A stretch of 64,000 nt of DNA. It comes from Sphingomonas sp. JC676 (GTDB lineage: Bacteria > Pseudomonadota > Alphaproteobacteria > Sphingomonadales > Sphingomonadaceae). Of this stretch, positions 44,102-52,829 are shown piece after piece (within the stretch, counting starts at the first letter, position 1; each line of letters starts with the position of its first letter). Made by a program: the position numbers and the translations under genes. The notes under the pieces were generated by a model. That model was given only the letters and a program-made list of their open reading frames with translations. It ran no database searches and was not told where the DNA came from. The stretch lies in the NCBI RefSeq assembly GCF_014489075.1, contig NZ_JACTGR010000005.1, forward strand, positions 372,001 through 436,000, given 5' to 3'.

Positions 44102-44665
44102 ATGATCACCGCCATTCGCGAAGTCCGCCGCGCCAAGGGCCTCACGCTCGAGGAGGTGGCCGAGCGCTGTGCTCCCCCCACTACCGCGCAGACGATCGGC
44201 AGGCTGGAGACGGGGACGCGCACCGTCTCCGTCGGCTGGCTCAATCGCATCGCCGCGGCGCTCGAGGTCGATGCCGCCGATCTGGTCCGTCTGCCCGATC
44301 GGCCGGAGATCCCGGTCGCCGCGATGCTTGACAGCGGCGGCGCGCAGGCCCCGCGTCACGCGGCCTCGGTCGTCCCGCCGCGCGGCGAACCGGGCATGGT
44401 CGCGGTCACTGTCTCCGGCGGAATTGGCGACTATCGGTCAGGCGACGCGATCTGGTGCGCCTCGCTGGCGCCTGAGGCTTTCGCCACCGCGCTCAATCGC
44501 GATGTGCTGGTGCCGCGTCCCGCCGGGCGTTTCCTGTTCGGCCGCCTGATCGGCCGCGAGGAAGGCAAGCTGCATCTGCTGCCGCTCGGCGCCGGCGGCC
44601 GCCAACAGGTCGTCGCCGATCCGCCCTGGATCGCCTGCGCGGTGCGGCTCGTCCGCGCACTATAA
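44102..44665 (+). CDS. XRE-family regulator with S24/LexA-like C-terminus
   Basis: This 187-residue protein has an N-terminal Cro/C1-type helix-turn-helix (IREVRRAKGLTLEEVAERC, then AQTIGRLETGTRTVSVGWLNRIAAALEV). A C-terminal beta-rich part from about residue 95 (GEPGMVAVTVSGGIGDYRSGDAIW, PRPAGRFLFGRLIG) resembles the S24 peptidase-like fold of phage-type repressors. No clear Ser-Lys pair for self-cleavage is visible. It probably controls its own divergent promoter and the DUF6456 gene. Confidence 0.82.
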   Translation: MITAIREVRRAKGLTLEEVAERCAPPTTAQTIGRLETGTRTVSVGWLNRIAAALEVDAADLVRLPDRPEIPVAAMLDSGGAQAPRHAASVVPPRGEPGMVAVTVSGGIGDYRSGDAIWCASLAPEAFATALNRDVLVPRPAGRFLFGRLIGREEGKLHLLPLGAGGRQQVVADPPWIACAVRLVRAL

Positions 44666-44738
44666 GCAGCAACTCTGCGCACTTGCCGAACGCTTCGGAG
44701 AGGCGCAATTTGCTCTCCATAACAGGAGGGGAAATGCG

Positions 44739-45107
44739 ATGCGTACCACGCTGATCACGGCGGCCGCGGCGCTGATGATTGCCACGCCGGCGTTTGCGGA
44801 TGACTGGGATTTCATTCTGATCAACAGCTCGGGCAAGTCGATCAAGGCGATCGAGGTCTCGCCGGCCGGTGGCGCCACCTGGCAGCCGAACAAGGTCGAT
44901 CCCGACATGAAGCGCGATGCGACCGTCAAGGCTGGCGGGCGCATGACCGTGCATTTCGACAAGGCCGGCAGCCAGTGCCGCTACGACATCAAGGCCACGT
45001 TCACGGACGACACCTCCGCGACGTGGAGCAGCATCAACGTCTGCGACAATTCCTATATCACGGTGAAGTACAACGCGGCCGGCGCACCGACGTTCACGGC
45101 CAACTGA
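44739..45107 (+). CDS. Small secreted protein of unknown function
   Basis: This 122-residue protein has a clear signal peptide (MRTTLITAAAALMIATPAFA) and a mature part of about 100 residues. Mature features are WDFILINSSGKSIKAIEVSP, SQCRYDIKATFTDD and INVCDNSYITVKY, with two Cys that could form a disulfide. It looks like a small beta-sandwich periplasmic protein. AGGAGG lies ten bases before the ATG. The gene is monocistronic. Confidence 0.78.
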   Translation: MRTTLITAAAALMIATPAFADDWDFILINSSGKSIKAIEVSPAGGATWQPNKVDPDMKRDATVKAGGRMTVHFDKAGSQCRYDIKATFTDDTSATWSSINVCDNSYITVKYNAAGAPTFTAN

Positions 45108-45185
45108 CGAGGGTCGCAGCCCGATAAGGATGCCTCAGGAACATGGCGTCCCCGGTACGCGGCGAACAGCGTCGGCCAGCCGGGC

Positions 45186-46616
45186 TTACGCCGCGGTCTG
45201 GTCGATCCCCAACTCGCCGAGCTTGCGGTAGAGCGTCGAGCGGCCGATGCCCAGGCGACGGGCGACTTCGGTCATGCGGCCGCGATAATGGCCGATGGCG
45301 AGTCGGATGACGTCGGCCTCGATCTCGTCGAGCGGGCGCATATTGCCGTCGGGACCGAACAAGGTGACCCCGGCATTGCCCGAGGCATGGCCCATCGGGC
45401 TTGCCGGCGCCGCGGGGCGGCCGAGCGCGAGATGTGCGATCTGCGGGAAATCAGTGCGGGTCAGGCCGTCACCGTCGCAGAGCACGGCGGCGCGGAACAG
45501 CGCATTCTGGAGCTGGCGGACATTGCCCGGCCAGTCATAGGAACCGAGCAGCGCCAGCGCTTCGTCGGTGATGCCGAGCGGGCGCAGACCGGGCTGCTCC
45601 GCGATGCGCGCGAGCAGATGACGGGCGAGCGCGGGGATGTCGCCGGCGCGCTCGCGCAGCGGCGGGATCGTCACCTGGACGACGTTGAGGCGGTAATAGA
45701 GATCCTCGCGGAAGCGTCCGCCCTCGACCTCGGCGAGCAGTGACTTGTTGGTCGCGGCGATGACACGGACATCGACCTCGCGCGGATGGCGCGCGCCGAT
45801 CGGCTGGATCTCGCCCGATTGCAGGACGCGGAGCAGCTTGATCTGCGCATCGAGCGGCATTTCGCCGACTTCGTCGAGGAACAGGGTGCCGCCATCGGCA
45901 TCGAGGAAGCGACCGATCTTGCGCTCGAACGCGCCGGTGAACGCGCCCTTCTCGTGCCCGAACAGCTCGGATTCGACGAGGTTGGCGGGAATCGCGCCGC
46001 AATTTACCGTGATCATCTCCTTGCGGCTGCGTGGGGATGCGGCGTGGATCGCCTCGGCGATCACTTCCTTGCCGACGCCGCTCTCGCCCTCGATCAGCAC
46101 GGGCACGCGCGCGCGCGCTGCCTTGGCGGCGATCGCGAGCGCGGCGCGGAACTGCGGCGCCGAGCCGACGATCTCGTTAAAGGCGAGCGTGGCGGTTAGC
46201 TTTTCGGTGAGCGGGCGGAGCTCGCCCGCGGTCATCCCGCCCATCGCGGCTTCGAGCGCGGCGAGCAGGCGCTCGGACGCGATCGGCTTGACCAGGAAAT
46301 CGGTGGCGCCTGCGCGCATCGAACCGACCGCGGCGGAGACCGAGCCATTGGCGGTGAGCACCAGGATCGGGAGCTGGGGACGGCGCGCGCGCAGTTCGAG
46401 AATCAGGCTGGCGGCATCGCTGTCCGATGCGGGGTGATCGAGGATGATCGCGTCGAGTGCCATGCCGTCGGGGGTGCCGAGCGTGGCGATGGCGGTTTCG
46501 GGGTCGCCCGCGAAGATCGTGCGCCAGCCGCGGCGCGACGCGATCGCGGCGACCAGGCGGCGCTGTGCCGGCTCGTCGTCGATCAGCAGGAGCAGTCTCT
46601 GCCCGTTGCGAGTCAT
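45186..46616 (-). CDS. NtrC-type sigma-54 response regulator
   Basis: This 476-residue protein has a receiver domain (LLLLIDDEPAQRRLV, Asp in AIILDHPASD, Lys in DFLVKPI). The AAA+ domain has Walker A GESGVGKE, the sigma-54 contact loop GAFTGAF and Walker B GGTLFLDEVGEM. A C-terminal Fis-type helix-turn-helix follows (MTEVARRLGIGRSTLYRKLGELG). The receiver's phosphorylation loop (HPASD) is unusual compared with the common MP-x-MDG. The ATG at 46616 is in good position. No kinase is adjacent. Confidence 0.92.
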   Translation of the reverse strand: MTRNGQRLLLLIDDEPAQRRLVAAIASRRGWRTIFAGDPETAIATLGTPDGMALDAIILDHPASDSDAASLILELRARRPQLPILVLTANGSVSAAVGSMRAGATDFLVKPIASERLLAALEAAMGGMTAGELRPLTEKLTATLAFNEIVGSAPQFRAALAIAAKAARARVPVLIEGESGVGKEVIAEAIHAASPRSRKEMITVNCGAIPANLVESELFGHEKGAFTGAFERKIGRFLDADGGTLFLDEVGEMPLDAQIKLLRVLQSGEIQPIGARHPREVDVRVIAATNKSLLAEVEGGRFREDLYYRLNVVQVTIPPLRERAGDIPALARHLLARIAEQPGLRPLGITDEALALLGSYDWPGNVRQLQNALFRAAVLCDGDGLTRTDFPQIAHLALGRPAAPASPMGHASGNAGVTLFGPDGNMRPLDEIEADVIRLAIGHYRGRMTEVARRLGIGRSTLYRKLGELGIDQTAA

Positions 46617-46789
46617 CGCATTCTGTCCCCAATGTCCCGTTTCAGGGCGCAATGCTTAGAGCGCAGGAGTAAAGTTCGGCTTAAGCGTGTCTGAGCCATT
46701 TCCATCGACAAGCTGTGTCGCCCGGGCTTGAGAGGATGCGATGCGCCGGTTAAGACGACGCGAAGAAACGCGTACAGGGGAAGATACGG

Positions 46790-46930
46790 ATGGCCGAAAT
46801 AGGCGATAGCAATGTCGAGCTCCAGGCGCACCAGCAGACCTGGCACGGCTTCACTGCGATGATGAAATGGGGAACTCTGGGGGTGGCGATCATCGCCGCG
46901 TTCGTCGTCTTCCTGATCGCATCGAAGTAG
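46790..46930 (+). CDS. aa3-type cytochrome c oxidase subunit IV
   Basis: This 46-residue protein reads MAEIGDSNVELQAHQQTWHG, then one membrane helix (WGTLGVAIIAAFVVFLIA) and a final SK. This is the bacterial aa3 subunit IV pattern, an accessory helix of the terminal oxidase. It lies one base before the GTG of pntAA, an association often seen in sphingomonads, so it is probably the first gene of the transhydrogenase operon. Confidence 0.85.
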   Translation: MAEIGDSNVELQAHQQTWHGFTAMMKWGTLGVAIIAAFVVFLIASK

Positions 46931-46931
46931 C

Positions 46932-48053
46932 GTGAAGATCGCGGTGCTCAAGGAGACCGCCGCCGGCGAGCGGCGCGTTTCCGCGACTCCCGAGACGGTC
47001 AAGAAATTCATCGGGCTCGGAGCCGAAATGGCGGTGGAGGCCGGCGCGGGCGAAGCGGCGTCGATCGCCGACCAGGGCTTTGCCGATGCCGGCGCGACAA
47101 TCGGGTCGCGCGCCGATGCGCTTGCCGGCGCCGATATCGTGCTGGGCGTGCAAGGGCCGGATCCCGACAGCCTGGCAGGCCTGAAGCAGGGCGCATGGAT
47201 CGTGGCGGGGCTCAATCCGTTCGGGGAGCGGGCGCGGATCGACCGCTATGCCGCGCTCGGTGCCGAGGTGCTGGCGATGGAATTCATGCCGCGGATCACG
47301 CGGGCGCAATCGATGGATATTCTCTCCTCGCAGTCGAACCTGTCCGGCTACAAGGCGGTGCTCGACGCAGCCGCCGAATATGACCGCGCCTTTCCGATGA
47401 TGATGACCGCGGCGGGCACGGTGAGTGCCGCCAAGGTGTTCGTGATGGGCGTCGGCGTCGCCGGGCTCCAGGCGATCGCGACGGCGCGCCGGCTGGGCGC
47501 GCAGGTCTCCGCGACCGACGTGCGCGCGGCGACCAAGGAGCAGATCCAGTCGCTCGGCGCCAAGCCGATCTTCGTTGAGAATGTGAAGGGCATCGAGGGC
47601 GAGGGCACCGGCGGCTATGCCACCGAGATGTCCGACGAATACAAGGCGGCACAGGCCGAATTGGTCTCGTCGCACATCGCCAAGCAGGACATCGTTATCA
47701 CCACCGCTTTGATCCCGGGGCGCCCGGCGCCGCGGCTCATCAGCGATGCGCAGGTGGCGAGCATGAAGCCCGGCAGCGTGATCGTCGATCTCGCGGTGGA
47801 GCAGGGCGGCAATGTCGAGGGCGCGGTGGCGGGCGAAGTGGTGACGGTGCACGGCGTGAAGATCGTCGGGCATCGCAACGTGCCGTCGCGACTGGCAGCG
47901 GACACCTCCGCGTTGTTCGCGCGCAACCTGTTCAATTTCCTGTCGGCATTCTGGGACAAGGAAGCGGGCAAGCCGGTGCTCGACGAGGAGATCGGCAACG
48001 CCGTGCGGGTGACGCAGGGCGGCAAGGTTGTGAACGAGCGATTGCTGGGCTGA
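46932..48053 (+). CDS. pntAA: NAD(P) transhydrogenase subunit alpha, part 1
   Basis: This 373-residue protein is the NAD(H)-binding domain I of proton-translocating transhydrogenase. It starts KIAVLKETAAGERRVSATPETV and carries the NAD fold VFVMGVGVAGLQAIATARRLGA with the acidic residue in SATDVRAATKEQ. The loop PGRPAPRLIS and DLAVEQGGN are typical. The GTG at 46932 matches the family start. It is followed by pntAB and pntB, giving the three-gene alphaproteobacterial layout that transfers hydride from NADH to NADP+ using the proton gradient. Confidence 0.95.
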   Translation: MKIAVLKETAAGERRVSATPETVKKFIGLGAEMAVEAGAGEAASIADQGFADAGATIGSRADALAGADIVLGVQGPDPDSLAGLKQGAWIVAGLNPFGERARIDRYAALGAEVLAMEFMPRITRAQSMDILSSQSNLSGYKAVLDAAAEYDRAFPMMMTAAGTVSAAKVFVMGVGVAGLQAIATARRLGAQVSATDVRAATKEQIQSLGAKPIFVENVKGIEGEGTGGYATEMSDEYKAAQAELVSSHIAKQDIVITTALIPGRPAPRLISDAQVASMKPGSVIVDLAVEQGGNVEGAVAGEVVTVHGVKIVGHRNVPSRLAADTSALFARNLFNFLSAFWDKEAGKPVLDEEIGNAVRVTQGGKVVNERLLG

Positions 48054-48075
48054 GCGCACAAAGGGGGCGCGTACC

Positions 48076-48381
48076 ATGGACTTCATCTCGATCCTGTCGA
48101 TCTTCGTGCTGGCCTGCTTCGTCGGCTATTATGTCGTCTGGTCGGTCACGCCGGCGCTGCACACGCCGCTGATGGCGGTAACCAATGCGATCTCCTCCGT
48201 GATCATCGTCGGGGCGCTGATCGCGAGTGCGGCGATCGGAGTCGGCGGAAGCGGTGCGACGTCGAAATGGCTGGGGCTGCTCGCGGTCGTGTTGGCCAGC
48301 ATCAACATCTTCGGCGGCTTCGCCGTCACTGCGCGGATGCTCGCCATGTACAAGAAAAAGGATCGGCCGGCGGCGAAATGA
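48076..48381 (+). CDS. pntAB: NAD(P) transhydrogenase subunit alpha, part 2
   Basis: This 101-residue membrane protein has three helices: FISILSIFVLACFVGYYVVW, TNAISSVIIVGALIASAAIG and LGLLAVVLASINIFGGFAVT. The HTPLMAVTNAIS segment is the family signature. It forms part of the proton channel with pntB and is placed between the other two transhydrogenase genes. Confidence 0.93.
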   Translation: MDFISILSIFVLACFVGYYVVWSVTPALHTPLMAVTNAISSVIIVGALIASAAIGVGGSGATSKWLGLLAVVLASINIFGGFAVTARMLAMYKKKDRPAAK

Positions 48382-48409
48382 CCGTGGGCGCGACAGGGGA
48401 CGAATTCTG

Positions 48410-49885
48410 ATGGAGCATATCGCGGTCAATCCATGGGCGTCGCTCGCCTATCTCGTGGCAGGCGTCTGCTTCATCCTGGCGCTGCGCGGGCTTTCTAGCC
48501 CGGTGTCGAGCCAGCGCGGCAATCGCTTCGGCATGACCGGCATGACGATCGCGGTGGTGACGACTCTGATCACGCATGTGCCGACCCGCGAGCCCGACCT
48601 CGCCGCGGGCTTAGTTGGCGTCACAGCATCGTTTGGAGAATATATCGACAAAATCACGGTATTCGAAATCCTCGCCGCGATCGCAATCGGCGCGACGATC
48701 GGCATCGTCACCGCGCGACGGATCGCGATGACCGCTATGCCGCAGCTGGTGGCGGCCTTCCACTCGCTGGTCGGCCTCGCCGCGGTGCTGGTGGCGGGCG
48801 CGGCGTTCCTCAACCCCGACGCGTTCGGCATCGCCGACAACGGCGTGATCTTCCTGCAGAGCCGGATCGAGATGGGATTGGGCGTCGCGATCGGCGCGAT
48901 CACCTTCTCGGGGAGCGTGATCGCCTTCCTGAAGCTCAACGGGAACATGGGCGGCAAGCCGATCATGCTGCCCGGGCGCCATGTCATCAACCTGGCGCTG
49001 ATCGCCGGAATCCTGGGCCTGATCGCCTATTTCACCCAGGACCAGTCGCCCTGGATCTTCTGGACGGTGACCGCGCTCAGCTTCGCCATCGGCTTCCTGC
49101 TGATCATCCCGATCGGTGGCGCGGACATGCCGGTGGTCGTCTCGATGCTCAATTCCTATTCGGGATGGGCGGCGGCGGCGATGGGCTTCACGCTGCACAA
49201 CACCGCAATGATCGTCACCGGCGCGCTGGTCGGCTCGTCGGGCGCGATCCTGAGCTACATCATGTGCCGCGCGATGAACCGCAGTTTCATCAGCGTGATC
49301 GCGGGTGGCTTTGGCGGCGACAGCGGCGGCGCGGCGGCGGGCCAGGCGATCGATCGGCCGTGGAAGCGTGGGAGTGCCGAGGACGCCGCCTTCCTGATGA
49401 GCCAGGCCGAACAAGTCATCATCGTCCCCGGATACGGCATGGCAGTCGCCCAGGCGCAGCATGCGCTGCGCGAAATGGCCGACAAATTGAAGGCGCACGG
49501 CGTGCGCGTGAAATATGCGATCCATCCCGTTGCGGGACGCATGCCCGGCCATATGAACGTGCTGCTGGCCGAAGCGAACGTGCCGTATGACGAGGTCTTC
49601 GAGCTCGAGGACATCAATTCCGAATTCGCGCAGACCGACGTCGCCTTCGTAATCGGCGCGAATGACGTGACGAATCCGGCCGCGAAGACCGACAAGTCGT
49701 CGCCGATCTACGGCATGCCGGTGCTCGATGTGGAGAAGGCCAAGACCGTCCTTTTCATCAAGCGATCGATGGGCGGCGTGGGCTATGCGGGCGTGGACAA
49801 CGAACTTTTCTATCGCGATAACACGATGATGCTGTTGGCCGACGCGAAGAAGATGGTCGAGGAGATCGTCAAGTCGCTCGACTGA
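48410..49885 (+). CDS. pntB: NAD(P) transhydrogenase subunit beta
   Basis: This 491-residue protein has about nine membrane helices in the N-terminal half, including MTAMPQLVAAFHSLVGLAAV with the conserved His of the proton path. The NADP-binding domain III follows, with IVPGYGMAVAQAQHALREMAD, VKYAIHPVAGRMPGHMNVLLAEA and FVIGANDVTNPAA. The ATG at 48410 fits the family start MEHIAVNPWASLAYLVAG. It completes the operon. Confidence 0.95.
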   Translation: MEHIAVNPWASLAYLVAGVCFILALRGLSSPVSSQRGNRFGMTGMTIAVVTTLITHVPTREPDLAAGLVGVTASFGEYIDKITVFEILAAIAIGATIGIVTARRIAMTAMPQLVAAFHSLVGLAAVLVAGAAFLNPDAFGIADNGVIFLQSRIEMGLGVAIGAITFSGSVIAFLKLNGNMGGKPIMLPGRHVINLALIAGILGLIAYFTQDQSPWIFWTVTALSFAIGFLLIIPIGGADMPVVVSMLNSYSGWAAAAMGFTLHNTAMIVTGALVGSSGAILSYIMCRAMNRSFISVIAGGFGGDSGGAAAGQAIDRPWKRGSAEDAAFLMSQAEQVIIVPGYGMAVAQAQHALREMADKLKAHGVRVKYAIHPVAGRMPGHMNVLLAEANVPYDEVFELEDINSEFAQTDVAFVIGANDVTNPAAKTDKSSPIYGMPVLDVEKAKTVLFIKRSMGGVGYAGVDNELFYRDNTMMLLADAKKMVEEIVKSLD

Positions 49886-49912
49886 TGCTCGATTGGGCTT
49901 TGGGGGGCGCGC

Positions 49913-50803
49913 GTGATAGGATCGATTCTCGGCGGGGCATTCCGCCTGGTGGTGCGGCGGCCGGGTTCGGTCGCGATCTGGGCGATCCTGTATCTGGTGG
50001 GAATCTTCGCGATCGGGTTGCTGCGCGTCCTCATGACGCCGGCGGGCGCGACCGGCGCCGACTGGAGTTTCAGCGGCTTCTTCGCGGCGACCGTCACCCA
50101 GCTGCTGATGCTCGGCCTGATCGCGATATTGCTGACGGCGGTGTGCCGGGCGACTCTGCACCCCTACAAGACCGGCAAATTCTATCTCCGGCTCGGCGGC
50201 AACGAGCTGCGCGTATTCGCGCTGCTGCTGATGCTGGCCATCGCCAGCGCGGTCGCGATGTTCCTGCTCGGCCTGGCCAGTCAGATGATCCTGTGGGGAA
50301 TCAGCGCCGCCGTCGGCGGACCCGAGGCGATGGGACGCTGGCCGCAGGTGATCCTGGGCCTGTTGGTGGCGGGCGCGGTGATCCTGGTGCAGGTGCGGCT
50401 CTCGATCGCCTTGCCACTGACCTATCTCTACGAGCAGATCACCGTCGACGAGGCCTGGACGCTGTCGCACGGCCATTTCTGGTCTCTGTTCGGTGCCTTT
50501 GTCGCGATTTCGCTGCTGCTGCTTGCAGGCTGGATCATCGTGATGCTGATCTTCTTCTGGCCGGTCGTGCAGGCGGTGCTGCAATCCGATTTCAGTCCCG
50601 ACATGCTGCTGGGCGGGGTGATGATGATGCTGGTGGTGCAAGCGATGAACCTGTCGACGCTGTCGCAGATCATCGTGATGGCATTGGTGTTTGTCCTGAT
50701 AGCCTTGGGCTTCGTGCTCGTCACCGCGACGCTGGCGAGCGTGGCGCGCGAGCTGCTGGGGCTCAAGGAGGGTCAGCTTCCCGATCTCAGCCGGCGCGGC
50801 TGA
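49913..50803 (+). CDS. Multi-pass membrane protein of unknown function
   Basis: This 296-residue protein has about six long hydrophobic helices, including SVAIWAILYLVGIFAIGLLR, VFALLLMLAIASAVAMFLLG and AFVAISLLLLAGWIIVMLIF. A segment TVDEAWTLSHGHFWSLFGAF links two helices, a pattern seen in glycerophosphoryl-diester-phosphodiesterase-like membrane domains and DUF975 proteins. The GTG at 49913 is 25 bases behind pntB, so it may be co-transcribed. Function unknown. Confidence 0.7.
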   Translation: MIGSILGGAFRLVVRRPGSVAIWAILYLVGIFAIGLLRVLMTPAGATGADWSFSGFFAATVTQLLMLGLIAILLTAVCRATLHPYKTGKFYLRLGGNELRVFALLLMLAIASAVAMFLLGLASQMILWGISAAVGGPEAMGRWPQVILGLLVAGAVILVQVRLSIALPLTYLYEQITVDEAWTLSHGHFWSLFGAFVAISLLLLAGWIIVMLIFFWPVVQAVLQSDFSPDMLLGGVMMMLVVQAMNLSTLSQIIVMALVFVLIALGFVLVTATLASVARELLGLKEGQLPDLSRRG

Positions 50804-50859
50804 GATCGACTGATCCGCATTGGAGATTTCGACGATCCGGCCTGGCGCCGGACGCACGG

Positions 50860-50905
50860 ATTCCTCCGAAATGGAGGAAATCCGACTCCGCCATTTCGGA
50901 GGAAT
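50860..50905. promoter_or_regulatory. 15-bp perfect inverted repeat upstream of the MarR-type gene
   Basis: ATTCCTCCGAAATGG and CCATTTCGGAGGAAT are exact reverse complements separated by 16 bases. The second arm ends 38 bases before the MarR-type start. There is no T-tract, so an operator, or an mRNA hairpin in the leader, is more likely than a terminator. Confidence 0.55.
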
Positions 50906-50943
50906 GCGGCATCAAGGAACAGAAGACGAACTCTGGGGTGCCG

Positions 50944-51897
50944 ATGACGAACTTCGCGATTCCGCCGCAGGGCGCCGTGCCGCCCTACGCGCTGGCGATA
51001 CCGCATGCGCTGTTGATCGCCGATGGCGAGGTGGAGGGCGACGCAGCGCAGGAAGCATTGGAGCTTGCCGGTTTTCGCACGCGCGTGCGGTTGAGCTTTG
51101 CGCAGGCCGCGCGCGAACTTTCGAGCTATGACGGAATCGACCTGATCATGATCGAGGCTGCAAGCGCCCCCAAAGCCTTGCTCGATATCGTATTCGCCCG
51201 CGCCGACACGGTGGCGCGAGAGCGAGCGCTTGCGGTTATCGCCACGATATTGCCCGAACAGATCGATACCGCGGCAGGTCAGCTGAGCGGCCCCAGGGCG
51301 CAGCTTCTATGCGGCCCGCGCGCATCGGAGCGCGTGAGTGCGGCCGCGCTCTCGCGATGGTATGCGCGTGGCGCGCTCAACGACGCAGCGCGTGACACCG
51401 AGTCGGTGCGGCTCCAGCGGCTGAACGAGGAAGTCGCGCGGATCGCCGATACGCTGGCGCGATTGACACGCGGCGAAGATGGCCAGCGGCGGGCGGGCGT
51501 GCGCGACACGGGCAACGGCTATCGCGGCCCGGACGAAGACAAGGCTGGCGAGGCAACCGCCCGGGAAATCCGCGCCGTGATCCGCTCGCGGCGGATGCGG
51601 GCGCAATTTTTCACGGACGAGCTCTTCGCCGATCCGGCCTGGGATATGCTGCTCGACTTGTTCGCAGCCGAACTGGAGCGGCGGCGCGTTTCGGTCTCCA
51701 GCCTGTGCATCGCCGCTGCGGTGCCCCCAACGACCGCGCTGCGCTGGATCGGGTCACTGCACGATGCGGGGCTGTTCGAACGGCACGCCGACCCAAGCGA
51801 TCGCCGCCGCGCCTATATCGCGCTCAGCCAGAAGGCGATGGACGGCATGCGCAGCTATGTGAGCGCAGTGAAACGCGCGGGGCTGAGCCTGGTTTGA
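50944..51897 (+). CDS. MarR-type winged-helix regulator with receiver-like N-terminus
   Basis: This 317-residue protein has an N-terminal alpha/beta domain of about 130 residues (HALLIADGEVEGDAAQEALE, DGIDLIMIEAA) that resembles a degenerate receiver. A helical linker (RLQRLNEEVARIADTLARL) follows, then a C-terminal winged helix: WDMLLDLFAAELERRRVSVS, AAAVPPTTALRWIGSLHDAG and HADPSDRRRAYIALS, the last typical of the MarR wing. The conserved phosphorylation Asp is not evident, so it may be a phosphate-independent regulator. A strong inverted repeat lies in its leader. Confidence 0.72.
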   Translation: MTNFAIPPQGAVPPYALAIPHALLIADGEVEGDAAQEALELAGFRTRVRLSFAQAARELSSYDGIDLIMIEAASAPKALLDIVFARADTVARERALAVIATILPEQIDTAAGQLSGPRAQLLCGPRASERVSAAALSRWYARGALNDAARDTESVRLQRLNEEVARIADTLARLTRGEDGQRRAGVRDTGNGYRGPDEDKAGEATAREIRAVIRSRRMRAQFFTDELFADPAWDMLLDLFAAELERRRVSVSSLCIAAAVPPTTALRWIGSLHDAGLFERHADPSDRRRAYIALSQKAMDGMRSYVSAVKRAGLSLV

Positions 51898-51976
51898 CGA
51901 CGAGGCCCTTGCCCTTGGGCGCTGGCTTTGGCATCGCGGCCTGCGCATCGCCGCGCTTTGGTAGCGGCAATGCCGC

Positions 51977-52052
51977 GGGCGGTTAGCTCAGTTGGTAGAG
52001 CATCTCGTTTACACCGAGAGGGTCGGCGGTTCGAGCCCGTCACCGCCCACCA
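51977..52052 (+). tRNA. tRNA-Val (anticodon TAC)
   Basis: GGGCGGT at the start pairs with ACCGCCC at the end, followed by discriminator A and an encoded CCA. The D-arm reads AGCTCAGTTGGTAGAGC, the anticodon arm CTCGTTTACACCGAG gives TAC, and the T-loop is TTCGAGC. The total is 76 bases. Confidence 0.97.
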
Positions 52053-52135
52053 CTCCCCGGTTCGTTGTCGAGCGCAGATAAAGTGACTTATCCGGACACT
52101 AAGGCCGCCTCATCGGACGTTCACGACAGCATGCC

Positions 52136-52756
52136 TTAAGCCGCGATAGTGCTTGCTTGCGTGATGAAGGGGGCGACAGCAGCGACGGCCCGCTCGACAT
52201 AAAACGCCTTCTCTCCGACCGGTGCGGCATAGTGAATCGCCTCCTCGGCATTGCGCATGGAAGCGCCGCGCGCGATCACCCAGGTCGCCAGATATTGTGA
52301 GGCGAGGCAGCCTCCAGCGGTTGCAACATTGCCGTGGGCGACAAAGGGAGCATCGATCACCTTCACGCCCGCCTCGATCACCCAGGGTTTGGTAGTCAGG
52401 TCGGTGCAGGCAGGCAGGTCGCCGATCAGCCCCAGCTTCGCGAGCAGCAAGGTACCCGAACATTGCGCGCCGACGAGTTGGCGCGAAGGGTCGAGCCTGA
52501 TCCGGGACAGCAGGTCCAGGTCGGCCGCGATGTCGCGGGTTTTGTTTCCGCTGCCGATCAGGACCACATCGGCTTCGGCTGCAAATTCCAAAGGCTTCTG
52601 ACGCCGAACCGTAACACCGTTCAGGGAGGTAACGTGCTCGGTCGGCGATGTGATGTGCGCTGCCCAACCGTGCGCCTTCATGCGGTTGAGAATTGCTGCC
52701 GCGATGAAAGAGTCCATTTCATTGAACCCGTCGAACGTCAGAACCGCAATCTGCAC
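52136..52756 (-). CDS. DJ-1/PfpI-family protein
   Basis: This 206-residue protein has the class I glutamine amidotransferase-like fold. It opens MQIAVLTFDGFNEMDSF and has a nucleophile-elbow Cys in LVGAQCSGTLLLAKLG near residue 100, followed by a His-containing segment VAHGNVATAGG. Family members include isonitrile hydratase, glyoxalase-like and transcriptional-regulator-related forms; no specific role can be assigned. It lies downstream of two LysR genes on the same strand. Confidence 0.83.
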   Translation of the reverse strand: MQIAVLTFDGFNEMDSFIAAAILNRMKAHGWAAHITSPTEHVTSLNGVTVRRQKPLEFAAEADVVLIGSGNKTRDIAADLDLLSRIRLDPSRQLVGAQCSGTLLLAKLGLIGDLPACTDLTTKPWVIEAGVKVIDAPFVAHGNVATAGGCLASQYLATWVIARGASMRNAEEAIHYAAPVGEKAFYVERAVAAVAPFITQASTIAA

Positions 52757-52829
52757 TACCGCCTCCTCTGGCGACTTTTTGAATGGCTGACCTAGTGCTG
52801 GGCAGGCCGAAATGCACCACCCCCGACAA

